From positions 1-24,918 of IMG/VR virus record IMGVR_UViG_3300022842_000059: 24,918 bases of DNA. One strand, written 5' to 3'. Source of the DNA: a virus. The notes under the pieces were generated by a model. The model saw only the letters and a list, made by a program, of their open reading frames with translations, ran no database searches and was not told the origin of the DNA. A program made the position numbers and the translations under genes. This document shows, piece by piece, positions 11,923-20,055 of the stretch; the stretch's first letter is position 1; each line of letters starts with the position of its first letter.

Positions 11923-13139
11923 TGCCACTAACTAAACCTCAAAAGACTATTATACAATGTGATAAAAGGTTTCGCGTTTTGCTAAGTGGAAGGCGATTTG
12001 GTAAGACCCATATAGCTATTAATGAATTAGCTAGATTTGCTAGATATCCCCGTAAAAAATGTTGGTATGTTTCCCCGTCATATCGTATGTCTAAAGACAT
12101 AGTATGGAGGGAACTCTTAGATAAACTTAGAAAACACAAATGGCTAAAATCAGTTAATAATTCAGACCTTACAGTAACACTTAGAAATAACTCTATTATA
12201 TCATTAAGAGGTGCAGACAATGAGAACTCACTTAGAGGTGTGGGTTTAGATTTTTTAGTGTTAGATGAATTTGCTGATATTAAAGAACACGCATGGTTTG
12301 AAGTGCTAAGACCTACATTGTCAGACAAAAATGGGAGTGCACTTTTCTGTGGTACTCCGCGTGGATATGGTTCGTGGAGTTATAACCTATTTACTAAAGC
12401 TAATGATGACCATGAATGGGAAAGTTTCCAATATACTACATTAGAAGGTGGTCAAGTTCCTGCCAATGAGATTGAACAGGCTAGAAATGATTTAGATGAA
12501 AGAACATTTAAGCAAGAATATGAAGCATCATTTGTTAATTATGCAGGGCAAATCTATTATAACTTTGATAGAGGTAAGACTGTTATTAGTGAATACATTC
12601 CTGAAAGCAAAACAATTCATGTAGGCATGGACTTTAACATTGACCCTATGTCATGTGTAATAGCTGAAATAAAGAATGATGATGTTTATATCTATGATGA
12701 GATACAAATCTATTCTAGTAACACGCAAGAAATGGTACAAGAATTAAAGAATAGATATTATGGTTATCAAATAATTGTTTATCCTGACCCTGCCGCTAAG
12801 CAAAGAAAAACAAGTGCAGGTGGAGTAACTGATATTGCTATCTTGAAAAATGCAGGATTTAATATTAGAGTAAGAAATAGTCACCCATTAGTAAGGGATA
12901 GAATTAATAGTGTTAATACAAAATTGAAAAACGCAAACGGAAAAAATAGTTTATTTATTGCTAACAAGTGCAAAAGTGTTATAAAATCTCTTGAAAGGCA
13001 AATTTATAAAGATGGTACAACTGTTCCTGATAAGGATAATGGTTACGACCACTTTAATGATGCGTTAGGTTACATGATAGAATATTTATACCCATTACGA
13101 AGAAACTTTACACCAAGCGAACCTAAGAGGTGGTCATAA
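11922..13139 (+). CDS. terL: Terminase large subunit (packaging ATPase and nuclease)
   Basis: 405 residues. ATPase domain: Walker A S22-G-R-R-F-G-K28-T29 and Walker B L-V-L-D115-E116. C-terminal RNase H-like nuclease with three acidic positions: D237 (G-M-D-F-N), D289 (Y-P-D-P) and D380 (H-F-N-D-A). It pumps DNA into the prohead through the portal and cuts the concatemer. The length is on the short side (usually 420-550) but all motifs are present. It is coupled to TerS by TAATG and to the portal gene by TAATG. Confidence 0.95.
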   Translation: MPLTKPQKTIIQCDKRFRVLLSGRRFGKTHIAINELARFARYPRKKCWYVSPSYRMSKDIVWRELLDKLRKHKWLKSVNNSDLTVTLRNNSIISLRGADNENSLRGVGLDFLVLDEFADIKEHAWFEVLRPTLSDKNGSALFCGTPRGYGSWSYNLFTKANDDHEWESFQYTTLEGGQVPANEIEQARNDLDERTFKQEYEASFVNYAGQIYYNFDRGKTVISEYIPESKTIHVGMDFNIDPMSCVIAEIKNDDVYIYDEIQIYSSNTQEMVQELKNRYYGYQIIVYPDPAAKQRKTSAGGVTDIAILKNAGFNIRVRNSHPLVRDRINSVNTKLKNANGKNSLFIANKCKSVIKSLERQIYKDGTTVPDKDNGYDHFNDALGYMIEYLYPLRRNFTPSEPKRWS

Positions 13140-14557
13140 TGGCAGGTTATACAAGAGAATATTTAAGTGAAAGACACATACATTACGAAGAAAAATTTAA
13201 TGATTGGAATTTTCATCTTAGGTCATATCTAGGTGGACAGGATTATCAGAACGGCTATCACCTTAACAGATATGTTTTAGAGACAGACGAAGAGTATTTA
13301 AAAAGAGCATCAAACACCCCTGTAGATAATCATTGCAAGAATGTAGTGCAAATCTATTCATCATTTCTATTTAGAGTTCCACCTACAAGAGATTATGGAA
13401 GTCTGACAGGAGACGCACAATTAGAAAGTTTTATTAATGATGCTGACTTAGATGGCAGAAGTTTTAATAACATTATTAGAGAAATGCAAGTTAACGCAAG
13501 TGTCTATGGTACTTGTTGGGCAATATTAGATAAGCCAAAAACAGTTACCAATACTAGAGCAGAAGAACTACAGCAAGACATTAGACCTTATTTAAGCATA
13601 TATACTCCTGAAAATGTATTAAATTGGAAGTATGAAAGATTAGCTAATGGTAGATTTTATTTAACATCATTAACATTATTAGAAGATTTATTAAATGATG
13701 ATGCTATTATTAAGGTGTGGACATTAGAGGATATTTGCACATATAGAATTAATGAATTTAAAAAACAATATGCAGTAACAAAACCTATATTATTAGATGA
13801 AGTACCTAACGCATTAGGAGAAATTCCTGCTGTTGTTTTATACAATCAAAAATCTCAAAGAAGAGGAATAGGTATATCTGACCTTAATGATGTTGCAGAA
13901 ATGCAACAGTCTATCTACAACGACTATTCAGAGATTGAACAAGTTATTAGATTATCTAATCACCCCTCATTAGTTAAGACACCAAATGTAGAAGCTAGTG
14001 CAGGAGCAGGTAGTATTATTGAAATGCCTGAAGATTTAGACGCAAATTTAAAGCCTTATATTATTCAACCTAGTTCTCAATCATTAGATGCTATTATGAA
14101 TAGCATAAACATGAAGGTAGAAGCTATTAATAGAATTACTCACATGGGTGCAGTTAGGTCAACAACAAGTGGTGTTCAATCAGGCATTGCTTTACAAACA
14201 GAATTTCAGCTATTAAATGCTAGACTTTCAGAGAAGGCAGACTACTTAGAAAATGCAGAAGAACATATATGGAGATTGTTTGCTAAGTGGCAGAATAAAG
14301 TCTTTGATGGTGAGATTATCTATCCTGAGTCTTTTGATTTAAGAGATTTCGCAAGTGATTTAGAATATCTACAGAAAGCTAAAGCAAGTGGTGTTACATC
14401 AGATACTTTCATTAAAGAAATAGATAAACAAATTGCTAGAGCAGTTGTAGATGATGATGATGTAATCAAAGCTATTGATAATGAAATAGATGCTAAAACT
14501 TCTCCTATTGGACAATTCTCTACAAACTCCATAGAGGGTGAAGAGATACAAGAATAA
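13139..14557 (+). CDS. Portal protein
   Basis: 472 residues from ATG 13139, preceded by AAGAGG and overlapping the TerL stop. A GTG three codons earlier is possible but less likely. Position, length and pattern fit a siphovirus portal: the N-terminal basic and aromatic part with V-D-N-H-C-K-N-V-V and F-L-F-R-V-P-P, the central region with N-H-P-S-L-V and an I-Q-P-S-S-Q segment, and the long helical 'Q-S-G-I-A-L-Q-T-E' stretch near residue 350 that is typical of DUF4055/SPP1-like portals. The dodecameric ring is the DNA channel and joins head to tail. Confidence 0.85.
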   Translation: MAGYTREYLSERHIHYEEKFNDWNFHLRSYLGGQDYQNGYHLNRYVLETDEEYLKRASNTPVDNHCKNVVQIYSSFLFRVPPTRDYGSLTGDAQLESFINDADLDGRSFNNIIREMQVNASVYGTCWAILDKPKTVTNTRAEELQQDIRPYLSIYTPENVLNWKYERLANGRFYLTSLTLLEDLLNDDAIIKVWTLEDICTYRINEFKKQYAVTKPILLDEVPNALGEIPAVVLYNQKSQRRGIGISDLNDVAEMQQSIYNDYSEIEQVIRLSNHPSLVKTPNVEASAGAGSIIEMPEDLDANLKPYIIQPSSQSLDAIMNSINMKVEAINRITHMGAVRSTTSGVQSGIALQTEFQLLNARLSEKADYLENAEEHIWRLFAKWQNKVFDGEIIYPESFDLRDFASDLEYLQKAKASGVTSDTFIKEIDKQIARAVVDDDDVIKAIDNEIDAKTSPIGQFSTNSIEGEEIQE

Positions 14558-14785
14558 TTGTACCACCCAACATTACTAGAAATATTAAATTGGACTCACG
14601 AACAAAGAAAAGAAAAGCAAAAATGTTTCTGTGGAAAATTTGCAAACTATGGTAAACCCATTACTAATAGCATTGCAAGGGAACTTCTTTGCACAGAACA
14701 CTATAGAGAAAAGGAAAGACCATGCCATATCACAGAGGAAAAAAAACAAAACTTAAAAGTAGAAAACCAATTAAACCTGTTATGA
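14558..14785 (+). CDS. Small Cys/His protein with TTG start
   Basis: 75 residues starting TTG directly after the portal stop. C23-x-C25 and C45-x2-H48 could bind one metal ion. The rest is basic and helical. The last 64 bases are shared with a different frame (14722-14802). No ATG is available, so either TTG re-initiation is used or the gene is a relic. I have no function to offer; it lies between portal and head morphogenesis genes. Confidence 0.5.
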   Translation: MYHPTLLEILNWTHEQRKEKQKCFCGKFANYGKPITNSIARELLCTEHYREKERPCHITEEKKQNLKVENQLNLL

Positions 14786-14802
14786 AAAAGAAAAAGAAAT
14801 AA
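14722..14802 (+). CDS. 26-residue extremely basic protein
   Basis: ATG 14722 behind a good AAGGAAAG ribosome site, TAA 14800-14802. The product MPYHRGKKTKLKSRKPIKPV plus M and five Lys has 13 Lys/Arg among 26 residues and no acidic one. It overlaps the end of the Cys/His gene in another frame and stops four bases before the head morphogenesis ATG. A DNA- or capsid-binding peptide is possible. Tiny Lys-rich proteins between portal and head genes are, as far as I recall, seen in marine phages, but I cannot confirm a match here. Confidence 0.5.
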   Translation: MPYHRGKKTKLKSRKPIKPVMKKKKK

Positions 14803-14805
14803 TGA

Positions 14806-15729
14806 ATGGCAAAGATAGACTTCATAACAAGACTAACTGACCAACATGAACAAAGAATAATTGGTACATTAAAAAATTTAGAAGATAAAATTGTTGCTCA
14901 ATTACAAAAAAGTCTTGGTGGTGAATTAACATTATCAACTCAATTAGCTATTCAATTACGACCTGCATTAAAAACCCTCATTGAAGAAACCTATTTAAAA
15001 GAAGCATCATTATTAGTTAGTGAGTATGATGAGATAGTAAAAGAATATCAGGCATTAATTAGACCTTTGCCATTACCTGATAGATTTAAAACATTAACCA
15101 AAGCTGATTTAACAACTATTAATAACTTAAAATTCTTATCATTTAGTGGATTTGAAGAAGTAGCCAATAGATTTCTTAATGTTATATCTGACAATGTTTA
15201 CCAATCGGCAGTTACAGGTAAGCCATTCAATGCAATGGTTAAAGAAATTAGAGGAGCAATCAATGGTGTATATCAAAGTAGTAATGAAAACGCAGTTAAT
15301 AGATTAGTCGATTATGTTGCTAAGAATAGATATTCAGATAATAAATCTATATTAAGTAAAGTGGCTATTGCTAAAACCCAATTAAACGGCAAATATGCTA
15401 GTGATATTCTAGGAAACAATATGCGTAAATATGCAAGTCAAATAGCACATGATAGTATAATGCAATTTGATGGTCAGTTTACTAAATACAAAGCAAATGA
15501 AGCAGGTATAACTTCATTCAAATATACAGGAACAAATATAGCAACTACTAGAGATTTTTGCAGAAGGCATCAAAGTGAAGTATTCACAGAACAAGAAGCA
15601 AGAAATTTATGGAGTTCAAGATGGGCAGGAAAGTCCGGTAGTGACCCATTTGTTAATCGTGGTGGCTACAGATGTAGGCACAGTTTCATACCTTATGACC
15701 CTGAATGGGAAAATTTACTTGAAGATTAA
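14806..15729 (+). CDS. Head morphogenesis / minor capsid protein (SPP1 gp7 / Mu F-like)
   Basis: 307 residues. The first 200 are helical. The C-terminal part carries the family motif: T-R-D-F-C252-x2-H255, then W-x-x-x-W-A-G, and R-G-G286-G-Y-R-C290-R-H292, a Cys/His set typical of the Mu F/SPP1 gp7 domain. These proteins bind the portal and are packed inside the head, where they help DNA ejection. It follows the portal, as expected. Confidence 0.88.
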   Translation: MAKIDFITRLTDQHEQRIIGTLKNLEDKIVAQLQKSLGGELTLSTQLAIQLRPALKTLIEETYLKEASLLVSEYDEIVKEYQALIRPLPLPDRFKTLTKADLTTINNLKFLSFSGFEEVANRFLNVISDNVYQSAVTGKPFNAMVKEIRGAINGVYQSSNENAVNRLVDYVAKNRYSDNKSILSKVAIAKTQLNGKYASDILGNNMRKYASQIAHDSIMQFDGQFTKYKANEAGITSFKYTGTNIATTRDFCRRHQSEVFTEQEARNLWSSRWAGKSGSDPFVNRGGYRCRHSFIPYDPEWENLLED

Positions 15730-15781
15730 GTAAAATAAGCCTAAACATAAATTATATATATAACACAAAGGAGTGTCCAAT

Positions 15782-16483
15782 ATGGCTGACGAGCAAGTAA
15801 CGGAAACAATAGTAGAAGAAACTAAACAAGAAGAAGTCAAACAAGAACAACCTCAATTCAATCAACCTGATTACGATAAAATAATGGCTGATAGATTAGC
15901 AAGACAAAAATTATCTATAATGAAAGATTTGGGTATTGAAAATCTTGATGAAGCTAAATCTGCGTTAGCAGAGAAGGCAAAGCAAGAAGAAGAACTTAAA
16001 ATAGAAAAAGGTAAGTTTGAAGAAGTAATGAAAAAGAGAACACTAGAACATCAAGATATAGTGAATAAATTAGGAGAAGAACTTAAAAAAGAAAGAATTG
16101 ATAAACAACTTATTAATTCAGCTTCAGTCAATGGTGCAGTTAATCCTGAACAAATAAAAGAACTATTAAAAAATAATGTTCAATTAAATGCAGATGGTCG
16201 TGTGGAAATACTTGATAAAGATAAAACTCCACGATATAACTCACAAGGTGAACTATTAACTGTTGATGAAGCAGTAAAAGAGTTTTTAACGCAGAACGCA
16301 CACTTTCAAGCAGCAACTCCTTCAGGGAGTGGAAGTGTTAGTAATGTGGGTAAGTCAGATACGAATAAGACTTTAAATATTTCGGAGTTAGATATGAATA
16401 ACCCTGAGGACAGGAAAATCTATGCTGAATATAAAAGGCAAAGAGACAACAGACCTTCGGTTATTGATTTAAATAAACAATAA
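15782..16483 (+). CDS. Capsid scaffolding protein
   Basis: 233 residues from ATG 15782, eight bases after AAAGGAG; a GTG nine bases upstream is inside the ribosome site spacing and is rejected. The protein is very rich in Glu, Lys and Gln, mostly helical and coiled-coil (about 40-125), with a Gly/Ser hinge (about 178-190) and a basic C-terminus ending N-R-P-S-V-I-D-L-N-K. Position directly before the major capsid gene, and this composition, are typical of scaffolds that shape the prohead and then leave. No protease gene is seen, so how it leaves is unclear. Confidence 0.8.
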   Translation: MADEQVTETIVEETKQEEVKQEQPQFNQPDYDKIMADRLARQKLSIMKDLGIENLDEAKSALAEKAKQEEELKIEKGKFEEVMKKRTLEHQDIVNKLGEELKKERIDKQLINSASVNGAVNPEQIKELLKNNVQLNADGRVEILDKDKTPRYNSQGELLTVDEAVKEFLTQNAHFQAATPSGSGSVSNVGKSDTNKTLNISELDMNNPEDRKIYAEYKRQRDNRPSVIDLNKQ

Positions 16484-16504
16484 TATCTTCGAAAGGATAT
16501 ACAA

Positions 16505-17347
16505 ATGTCAAACGAAACAACAGCAGCTACCCTTTCCGAATTATATACGGAAATCGTAGCAGAAGCACAATTCGTCATTCAAGAGAAATCTATAATGAAG
16601 AATTTAGTTAAGAACTACACAATAGCAGGTGGTGGAAAATCAATTGAAGTTCCTATTTATGCAGCAGTCTCAGCAGCAGCAGTAGACGACGCAACTGATT
16701 TATCTAATACCGCAATTAATCCTACTTCTATAACTGTTACAGCATCAGAAGTTGGAATCATGACAACTCTTACGGATTTAGGAAGAAACTCCGTTGGAAG
16801 AAATGTTGCAGCAGATATAGGACAACTGTTTGGTAATGCTATCGCAAAGAAAATAGACCAAGATTTATTAGCTTTGTTTGATGGTTTTAGTACAGCAGTT
16901 GGTGGAGCAGATACGGCTATTACTCCTGCATTACTATTTAATGCAGCTTCAACACTAAGAGCATTAGGATTACCTGTTAATGAAACATATTGTGTTTTAC
17001 ACCCTAAAGTGGCTTATGACCTTAAATCAGGTTTAACAAACACTTTTGCAGGTTTATCTACTGATTTATCTAATGAAGCATTGACAAATGGCTTTATTGG
17101 TCAAATCGCAGGTATCAAAATCTTTGAAACCGGTAATATGGCTAACACAGGTACAGCAGGTGATTACAAAGGTGGAATTTTCCACAAAGATGCACTTGCT
17201 CTAGCTATGATGCAAGACCTTAAAATCGAAACTCAAAGAGACGCATCTCTTAGAGGGACGGAAATTGTTGCAACTGCAGTCTACGGAGTAGGCGAATTGC
17301 ACGATACTTATGGAATTGAAGTCTTATCTGACTCATCAATCCTATAA
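16505..17347 (+). CDS. Major capsid protein (HK97 fold)
   Basis: 280 residues with a GAAAGGATATACAA ribosome site. An N-terminal helical part is followed by the core pattern of HK97-type capsids without a delta domain: G-K-S-I-E-V-P-I-Y, then G-I-M-T-T-L-T-D, the spine helix with D-I-G-Q-L-F-G-N-A-I-A-K-K-I-D-Q-D-L-L, the Y-C-V-L-H-P segment, and the A-domain end G-I-F-H-K-D-A-L-A-L-A with I-E-T-Q-R-D. Codons are less A/T-biased than in neighbours in places (for example GCA/GAC/ACC/GGA), as suits a highly expressed gene. A G+C-rich hairpin follows the stop. Confidence 0.9.
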   Translation: MSNETTAATLSELYTEIVAEAQFVIQEKSIMKNLVKNYTIAGGGKSIEVPIYAAVSAAAVDDATDLSNTAINPTSITVTASEVGIMTTLTDLGRNSVGRNVAADIGQLFGNAIAKKIDQDLLALFDGFSTAVGGADTAITPALLFNAASTLRALGLPVNETYCVLHPKVAYDLKSGLTNTFAGLSTDLSNEALTNGFIGQIAGIKIFETGNMANTGTAGDYKGGIFHKDALALAMMQDLKIETQRDASLRGTEIVATAVYGVGELHDTYGIEVLSDSSIL

Positions 17348-17359
17348 TAATACTTTTAT

Positions 17360-17381
17360 GGGTGGGGTTAATTCCCCACCT
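17360..17381. terminator. G+C-rich hairpin after the major capsid gene
   Basis: GGTGGGG (17361-17367) pairs with CCCCACC (17374-17380) around TTAATT, plus a flanking G-T pair. It is followed by TTACTGG rather than a T-run, so it would be a leaky terminator or an mRNA-stabilising 3' stem. Either could help set capsid mRNA far above the tail genes that follow. Confidence 0.65.
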
Positions 17382-17425
17382 TACTGGATTGAAATGGCAT
17401 TATGAAATTAGTTGAAAGGAACATT

Positions 17426-17581
17426 ATGAAATTATCTAACGGACACAAAATTATTGATAGAACTATAGAAGATTATGAAAAAAATAAAACTACATGGACA
17501 TTAAGAGGTTGGTCACCTGTTGAAGATAAACCTAAAGTTGTTAAAGTAGAAAAAATTAAAAAAGAAAAGAAAGATGATTAA
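17426..17581 (+). CDS. 51-residue small protein with Lys/Glu tail
   Basis: ATG 17426 behind GAAAGGAACATT (an earlier in-frame ATG at 17402 has no ribosome site); TAA 17579-17581 overlaps the next start. Residues 1-31 look folded (with T-T-W-T-L-R-G-W-S), and the rest is a Lys/Glu-rich tail. It resembles the gene at 18955 in layout. Location between capsid and connector suggests a small head or neck protein. Confidence 0.6.
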   Translation: MKLSNGHKIIDRTIEDYEKNKTTWTLRGWSPVEDKPKVVKVEKIKKEKKDD

Positions 17582-18051
17582 TGGCTACCTCTGAATTAGC
17601 AGTAGCATTATCTGATGTTCAGGAATATCAACCTGATATTGCAGCTTATGGCATAACTAATTTTGATACTCAATTACAACACGCAGAAGATGATGTCATT
17701 AGACGTATTCGTGAGGAGTGGTGGGAGAGATATCGCCATACAGTAAGATTTAAAGATATTACAAAAGTTACTTCTATTGAATTAAATAAAGCCTTATTAA
17801 CTAACACACAATGGACTAGGTCAGTTGTCTATAGAGCATTAGGTGAATACATATTACCAATGCTTACTAAATGGAAAACTCCTGATGGAGATATAGATGC
17901 TTTTCAAGTACAAATAGAATTTTATAGAGCAAGATATAATGAAGAATTTCAAGCCATATTAAGAGATGGTGTTGAGTATGATGAAGATGCAGACGGAACT
18001 GTAACAACAAGTGAAAAAGAGCCAATCCATCATCTGAAACTTATTAGATAA
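17581..18051 (+). CDS. Head-tail connector (adaptor) protein
   Basis: 156 residues, helical. Pattern D-I-A-A-Y-G, then H-A-E-D-D-V-I-R-R-I-R-E-E-W-W, then R-S-V-V-Y-R-A-L-G-E-Y-I-L-P-M-L-T, and Y-R-A-R-Y-N-E-E-F at the end. This is the helical adaptor pattern of siphovirus neck proteins, which sit under the portal. Coupled to both neighbours by TAATG. Confidence 0.75.
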   Translation: MATSELAVALSDVQEYQPDIAAYGITNFDTQLQHAEDDVIRRIREEWWERYRHTVRFKDITKVTSIELNKALLTNTQWTRSVVYRALGEYILPMLTKWKTPDGDIDAFQVQIEFYRARYNEEFQAILRDGVEYDEDADGTVTTSEKEPIHHLKLIR

Positions 18052-18515
18052 TGGTTGCTGATATAAAGATTACTAGCAACTCCGTAGAGATTGCTAATGA
18101 AATCAAAGCTATGTCAAGAAAGATGTCAGGTGCTATTAAGAAGTCACTAGCAAATGTTTCAGCTTTTGAAATAGATGCAATTATAGATAGAACACAAAAT
18201 AAAGGTGTTGATGCTTATGGTAAACGATTTAAACCCTATTCACCTAATTATAAACGAGCAGGAGTTAAACAATCAGGAGTAGTTGATTTAAAAGACACAG
18301 GTGAAATGTTTAGTTCTTTAACAACTAAAGTTTCATCTAGTAAAGGTGTATTATTCTTTAGACAAAACCTTGCTAATAAAAAAGCAGCATTTCACGATAT
18401 GTTTGGTGTAGGTAAGAAAAAAATTACTAGACAATTCTTTAGAATAAGTAAAGATGAACAAAAGAAAATACAAAGATTATTTTTTAAGATATTAGCTAGG
18501 GAATTAAGAATATGA
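18051..18515 (+). CDS. Virion morphogenesis / tail completion protein
   Basis: 154 residues. The diagnostic run D46-R-T, K-G-V-D-A-Y-G-K-R-F-K-P-Y-S (51-64), V-D-L-K-D-T-G-E-M (78-86) and A-F-H115-D-M-F-G matches the phage virion morphogenesis family (Mu gpG / P2 gpS-like). These proteins close the head-proximal end of the tail or neck. The C-terminus is basic. Overlaps: one base with the adaptor stop, four (ATGA) with the next gene. Confidence 0.85.
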   Translation: MVADIKITSNSVEIANEIKAMSRKMSGAIKKSLANVSAFEIDAIIDRTQNKGVDAYGKRFKPYSPNYKRAGVKQSGVVDLKDTGEMFSSLTTKVSSSKGVLFFRQNLANKKAAFHDMFGVGKKKITRQFFRISKDEQKKIQRLFFKILARELRI

Positions 18516-18955
18516 GTGAAAGAGAAGATATAGCCACCGATATAGTAACAAAGCTAACAGCAGTTAGTTCTCCAATTACATTTAAGAAGATTTCAAGAGA
18601 GCCGTTTGAAGCTGAAGAGTTAAGTAACGCACAATTTCCATCTGTTTATATTTCTACAAGTGACGAAAGCAGAGAAGATTTTACTATGGGTAGTAATAGT
18701 ACAGGTAAGAGGTCAGGTACTATTGATTTTGTTATAGTTGGTTATGTTAAAGGCACAACAACAAATATTGATACTGCAAGAAACCAATTAATTGAAGTCG
18801 TAGAAGAAACACTTGATAATGATATTACTAGAAACGGAAATGCTATAGATACACAGATTGTAGATGTATCAGCAGATGAAGGTGTATTATTTCCTATCGG
18901 AGCAGTAAGAATTGTGGTAAGAGTTTTATATGAATTTACAAGAGGTACAGCATAA
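18512..18955 (+). CDS. Tail terminator protein (gpU-like)
   Basis: 147 residues, alpha/beta. N-terminal helix R-E-D-I-A-T-D-I-V, then P-S-V-Y-I-S, R-S-G-T-I-D-F-V-I-V-G-Y-V, a helix with A-R-N-Q-L-I-E-V-V-E, and a final strand pair ending V-R-I-V-V-R-V-L-Y-E-F. The order of helix, strands, helix, strands and the position before the tail tube gene suit tail terminators, which cap the tail tube. There is no catalytic motif. Confidence 0.75.
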   Translation: MSEREDIATDIVTKLTAVSSPITFKKISREPFEAEELSNAQFPSVYISTSDESREDFTMGSNSTGKRSGTIDFVIVGYVKGTTTNIDTARNQLIEVVEETLDNDITRNGNAIDTQIVDVSADEGVLFPIGAVRIVVRVLYEFTRGTA

Positions 18956-19140
18956 TGGCTAAAGATATAATAATGATTAAAGGGGAAAATATAATTACTA
19001 TTAATCCCAATAACCTTGATAAGTTTTTAAAACTAGGTTATGTTCAGAAAGGTTTTGAGATTGAAAATAAAACAGTTGAAAAACCAAAAAAAGAAGATAA
19101 AAAAGAAAAACATATTAACAAAGATATAGAGGTAACATAA
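18955..19140 (+). CDS. 61-residue small protein with Lys-rich tail
   Basis: Starts at a TAATG overlap. Residues 1-37 look folded (I-I-M-I-K-G-E-N-I-I-T-I-N, then L-D-K-F-L-K-L-G-Y-V-Q-K-G-F), and the rest is Lys/Glu/Asp-rich and probably disordered. The layout is like the 17426 gene: a short globular part with a Gly-aromatic pair, then a charged tail. Possibly a neck or tail accessory. Confidence 0.6.
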   Translation: MAKDIIMIKGENIITINPNNLDKFLKLGYVQKGFEIENKTVEKPKKEDKKEKHINKDIEVT

Positions 19141-19141
19141 A

Positions 19142-19531
19142 ATGGCAACACATCACGGCAAAGAAGGTGTAATCAAAGCAGGTACTGATGTCATTGGTGA
19201 AGTAAGTGGCTTCTCATTAGATACTACAGCAGACGTTGTAGAAGATACATCATTAAGCGATACAGCAAAAACATACATAGCAGGTAGAACTGGATTTTCA
19301 GGTTCAGTAGATATGCACTATGACGAAACAGATGCTGCACAAGCAGCATTATTAGCAGGAACAACAATTAGTTTCACACTATTACCCGAAGGTAATACTA
19401 CAGGTGATGAATCATTTGTAGGGTCAGGTATTGTCACATCAATGGCAGTAGCAGTAGCATTAGATGGTGTAGTAACAAGAACTGTAGCTTTTCAAGGCTC
19501 AGGTGCATTAACAATAGGTACTGTTTCTTAA
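19142..19531 (+). CDS. Major tail tube protein
   Basis: 129 residues, beta-rich, with the start H-H-G-K-E-G, I-G-E-V-S-G-F-S-L-D-T-T-A-D and then F-S-G-S-V-D-M-H-Y-D, characteristic of phage tail tube proteins of the TP901-1/gpV type. The Ala/Gly/Thr-rich composition and location before the chaperone and tape measure genes agree. It polymerises into the hollow tail tube. It is short for the family. Confidence 0.85.
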   Translation: MATHHGKEGVIKAGTDVIGEVSGFSLDTTADVVEDTSLSDTAKTYIAGRTGFSGSVDMHYDETDAAQAALLAGTTISFTLLPEGNTTGDESFVGSGIVTSMAVAVALDGVVTRTVAFQGSGALTIGTVS

Positions 19532-19537
19532 TAATAT

Positions 19538-19885
19538 ATGACAACTGAAAAAATCGACTTCTTTGAAGGAGTCAAAGGTCACTTTGATGCTCTAGAAACT
19601 AAGATTATTGAAGTAGAAGAATGGGGTTTAATTGGTGATAAAGCAATTTACACTAAGCCTTTTAATATGCTTGAAAAGTCTAAGATATTTAAAGGTAGTG
19701 AAAGTGGAGATTTAAATGTTCTTATTGATGTCATTATAGAAAAAGCATTAACTAAAGATGGCGATAAAATGTTCACTATGGAACATAAATTAAAATTTAA
19801 AGTTAAAGCTGATACAGATGTATTGGCAAGGGTAGCTTCTCAAATAATGAACACAGACGATACTTCCTCTTTAAAAAAAAAATAA
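19538..19885 (+). CDS. Tail assembly chaperone, short (unshifted) form
   Basis: 115 residues, ending at TAA 19883-19885 directly after a run of ten A. It equals lambda gpG in position and size: an acidic alpha/beta protein between tail tube and tape measure. The last codons are TTA AAA AAA AAA, a slippery sequence. Ribosomes that slip one base back go on into the frame ending at 20053-20055. The chaperone binds the tape measure and recruits tube protein. Confidence 0.85.
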   Translation: MTTEKIDFFEGVKGHFDALETKIIEVEEWGLIGDKAIYTKPFNMLEKSKIFKGSESGDLNVLIDVIIEKALTKDGDKMFTMEHKLKFKVKADTDVLARVASQIMNTDDTSSLKKK

Positions 19886-20055
19886 AAGAAACACCTGAAA
19901 TCTATAATGTTTTAGCAATCGCTGAAAAGTTGCATAAGACAGTTGCTGAAGTCTTGCAAATGTCTTGCTATGAGTTTATGTTGTGGTTATCTTACTATGA
20001 ATTAAAACATGAAGATAATGATAGACAACAAAGAATAGCGAAATTGAAACAATGA
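19538..20055 (+). CDS. Tail assembly chaperone fusion by -1 frameshift (gpGT-like)
   Basis: The heptamer T-TTA-AAA (19870-19876), and further A-AAA-AAA options in the same run (19873-19882), allow a -1 shift. Reading then goes on in the -1 frame as I-K-E-T-P-E-I-Y-N-V-L-A-I-A-E-K... to TGA 20053-20055, giving about 172 residues. The second part has no start codon of its own except one internal ATG, is clearly protein-like (V-A-E-V-L-Q-M-S-C-Y-E-F-M-L-W-L-S-Y-Y) and has the gpT-type composition. The tape measure ATG (20052) overlaps its stop. This is the standard lambda-like arrangement, with an A-run instead of GGGAAAG. Confidence 0.82.

Noticed and set aside
11939-12328. Minus-strand open frame of 129 residues
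   Set aside because: It lies inside the terminase ATPase domain, whose motifs on the + strand are beyond doubt.
19873-19885. A-run as a sequencing error splitting one chaperone gene
   Set aside because: Position between tube and tape measure, slippery heptamers and a stop right after the run are the usual plan of a programmed frameshift, so an error is not needed, although homopolymer length should be verified in reads.
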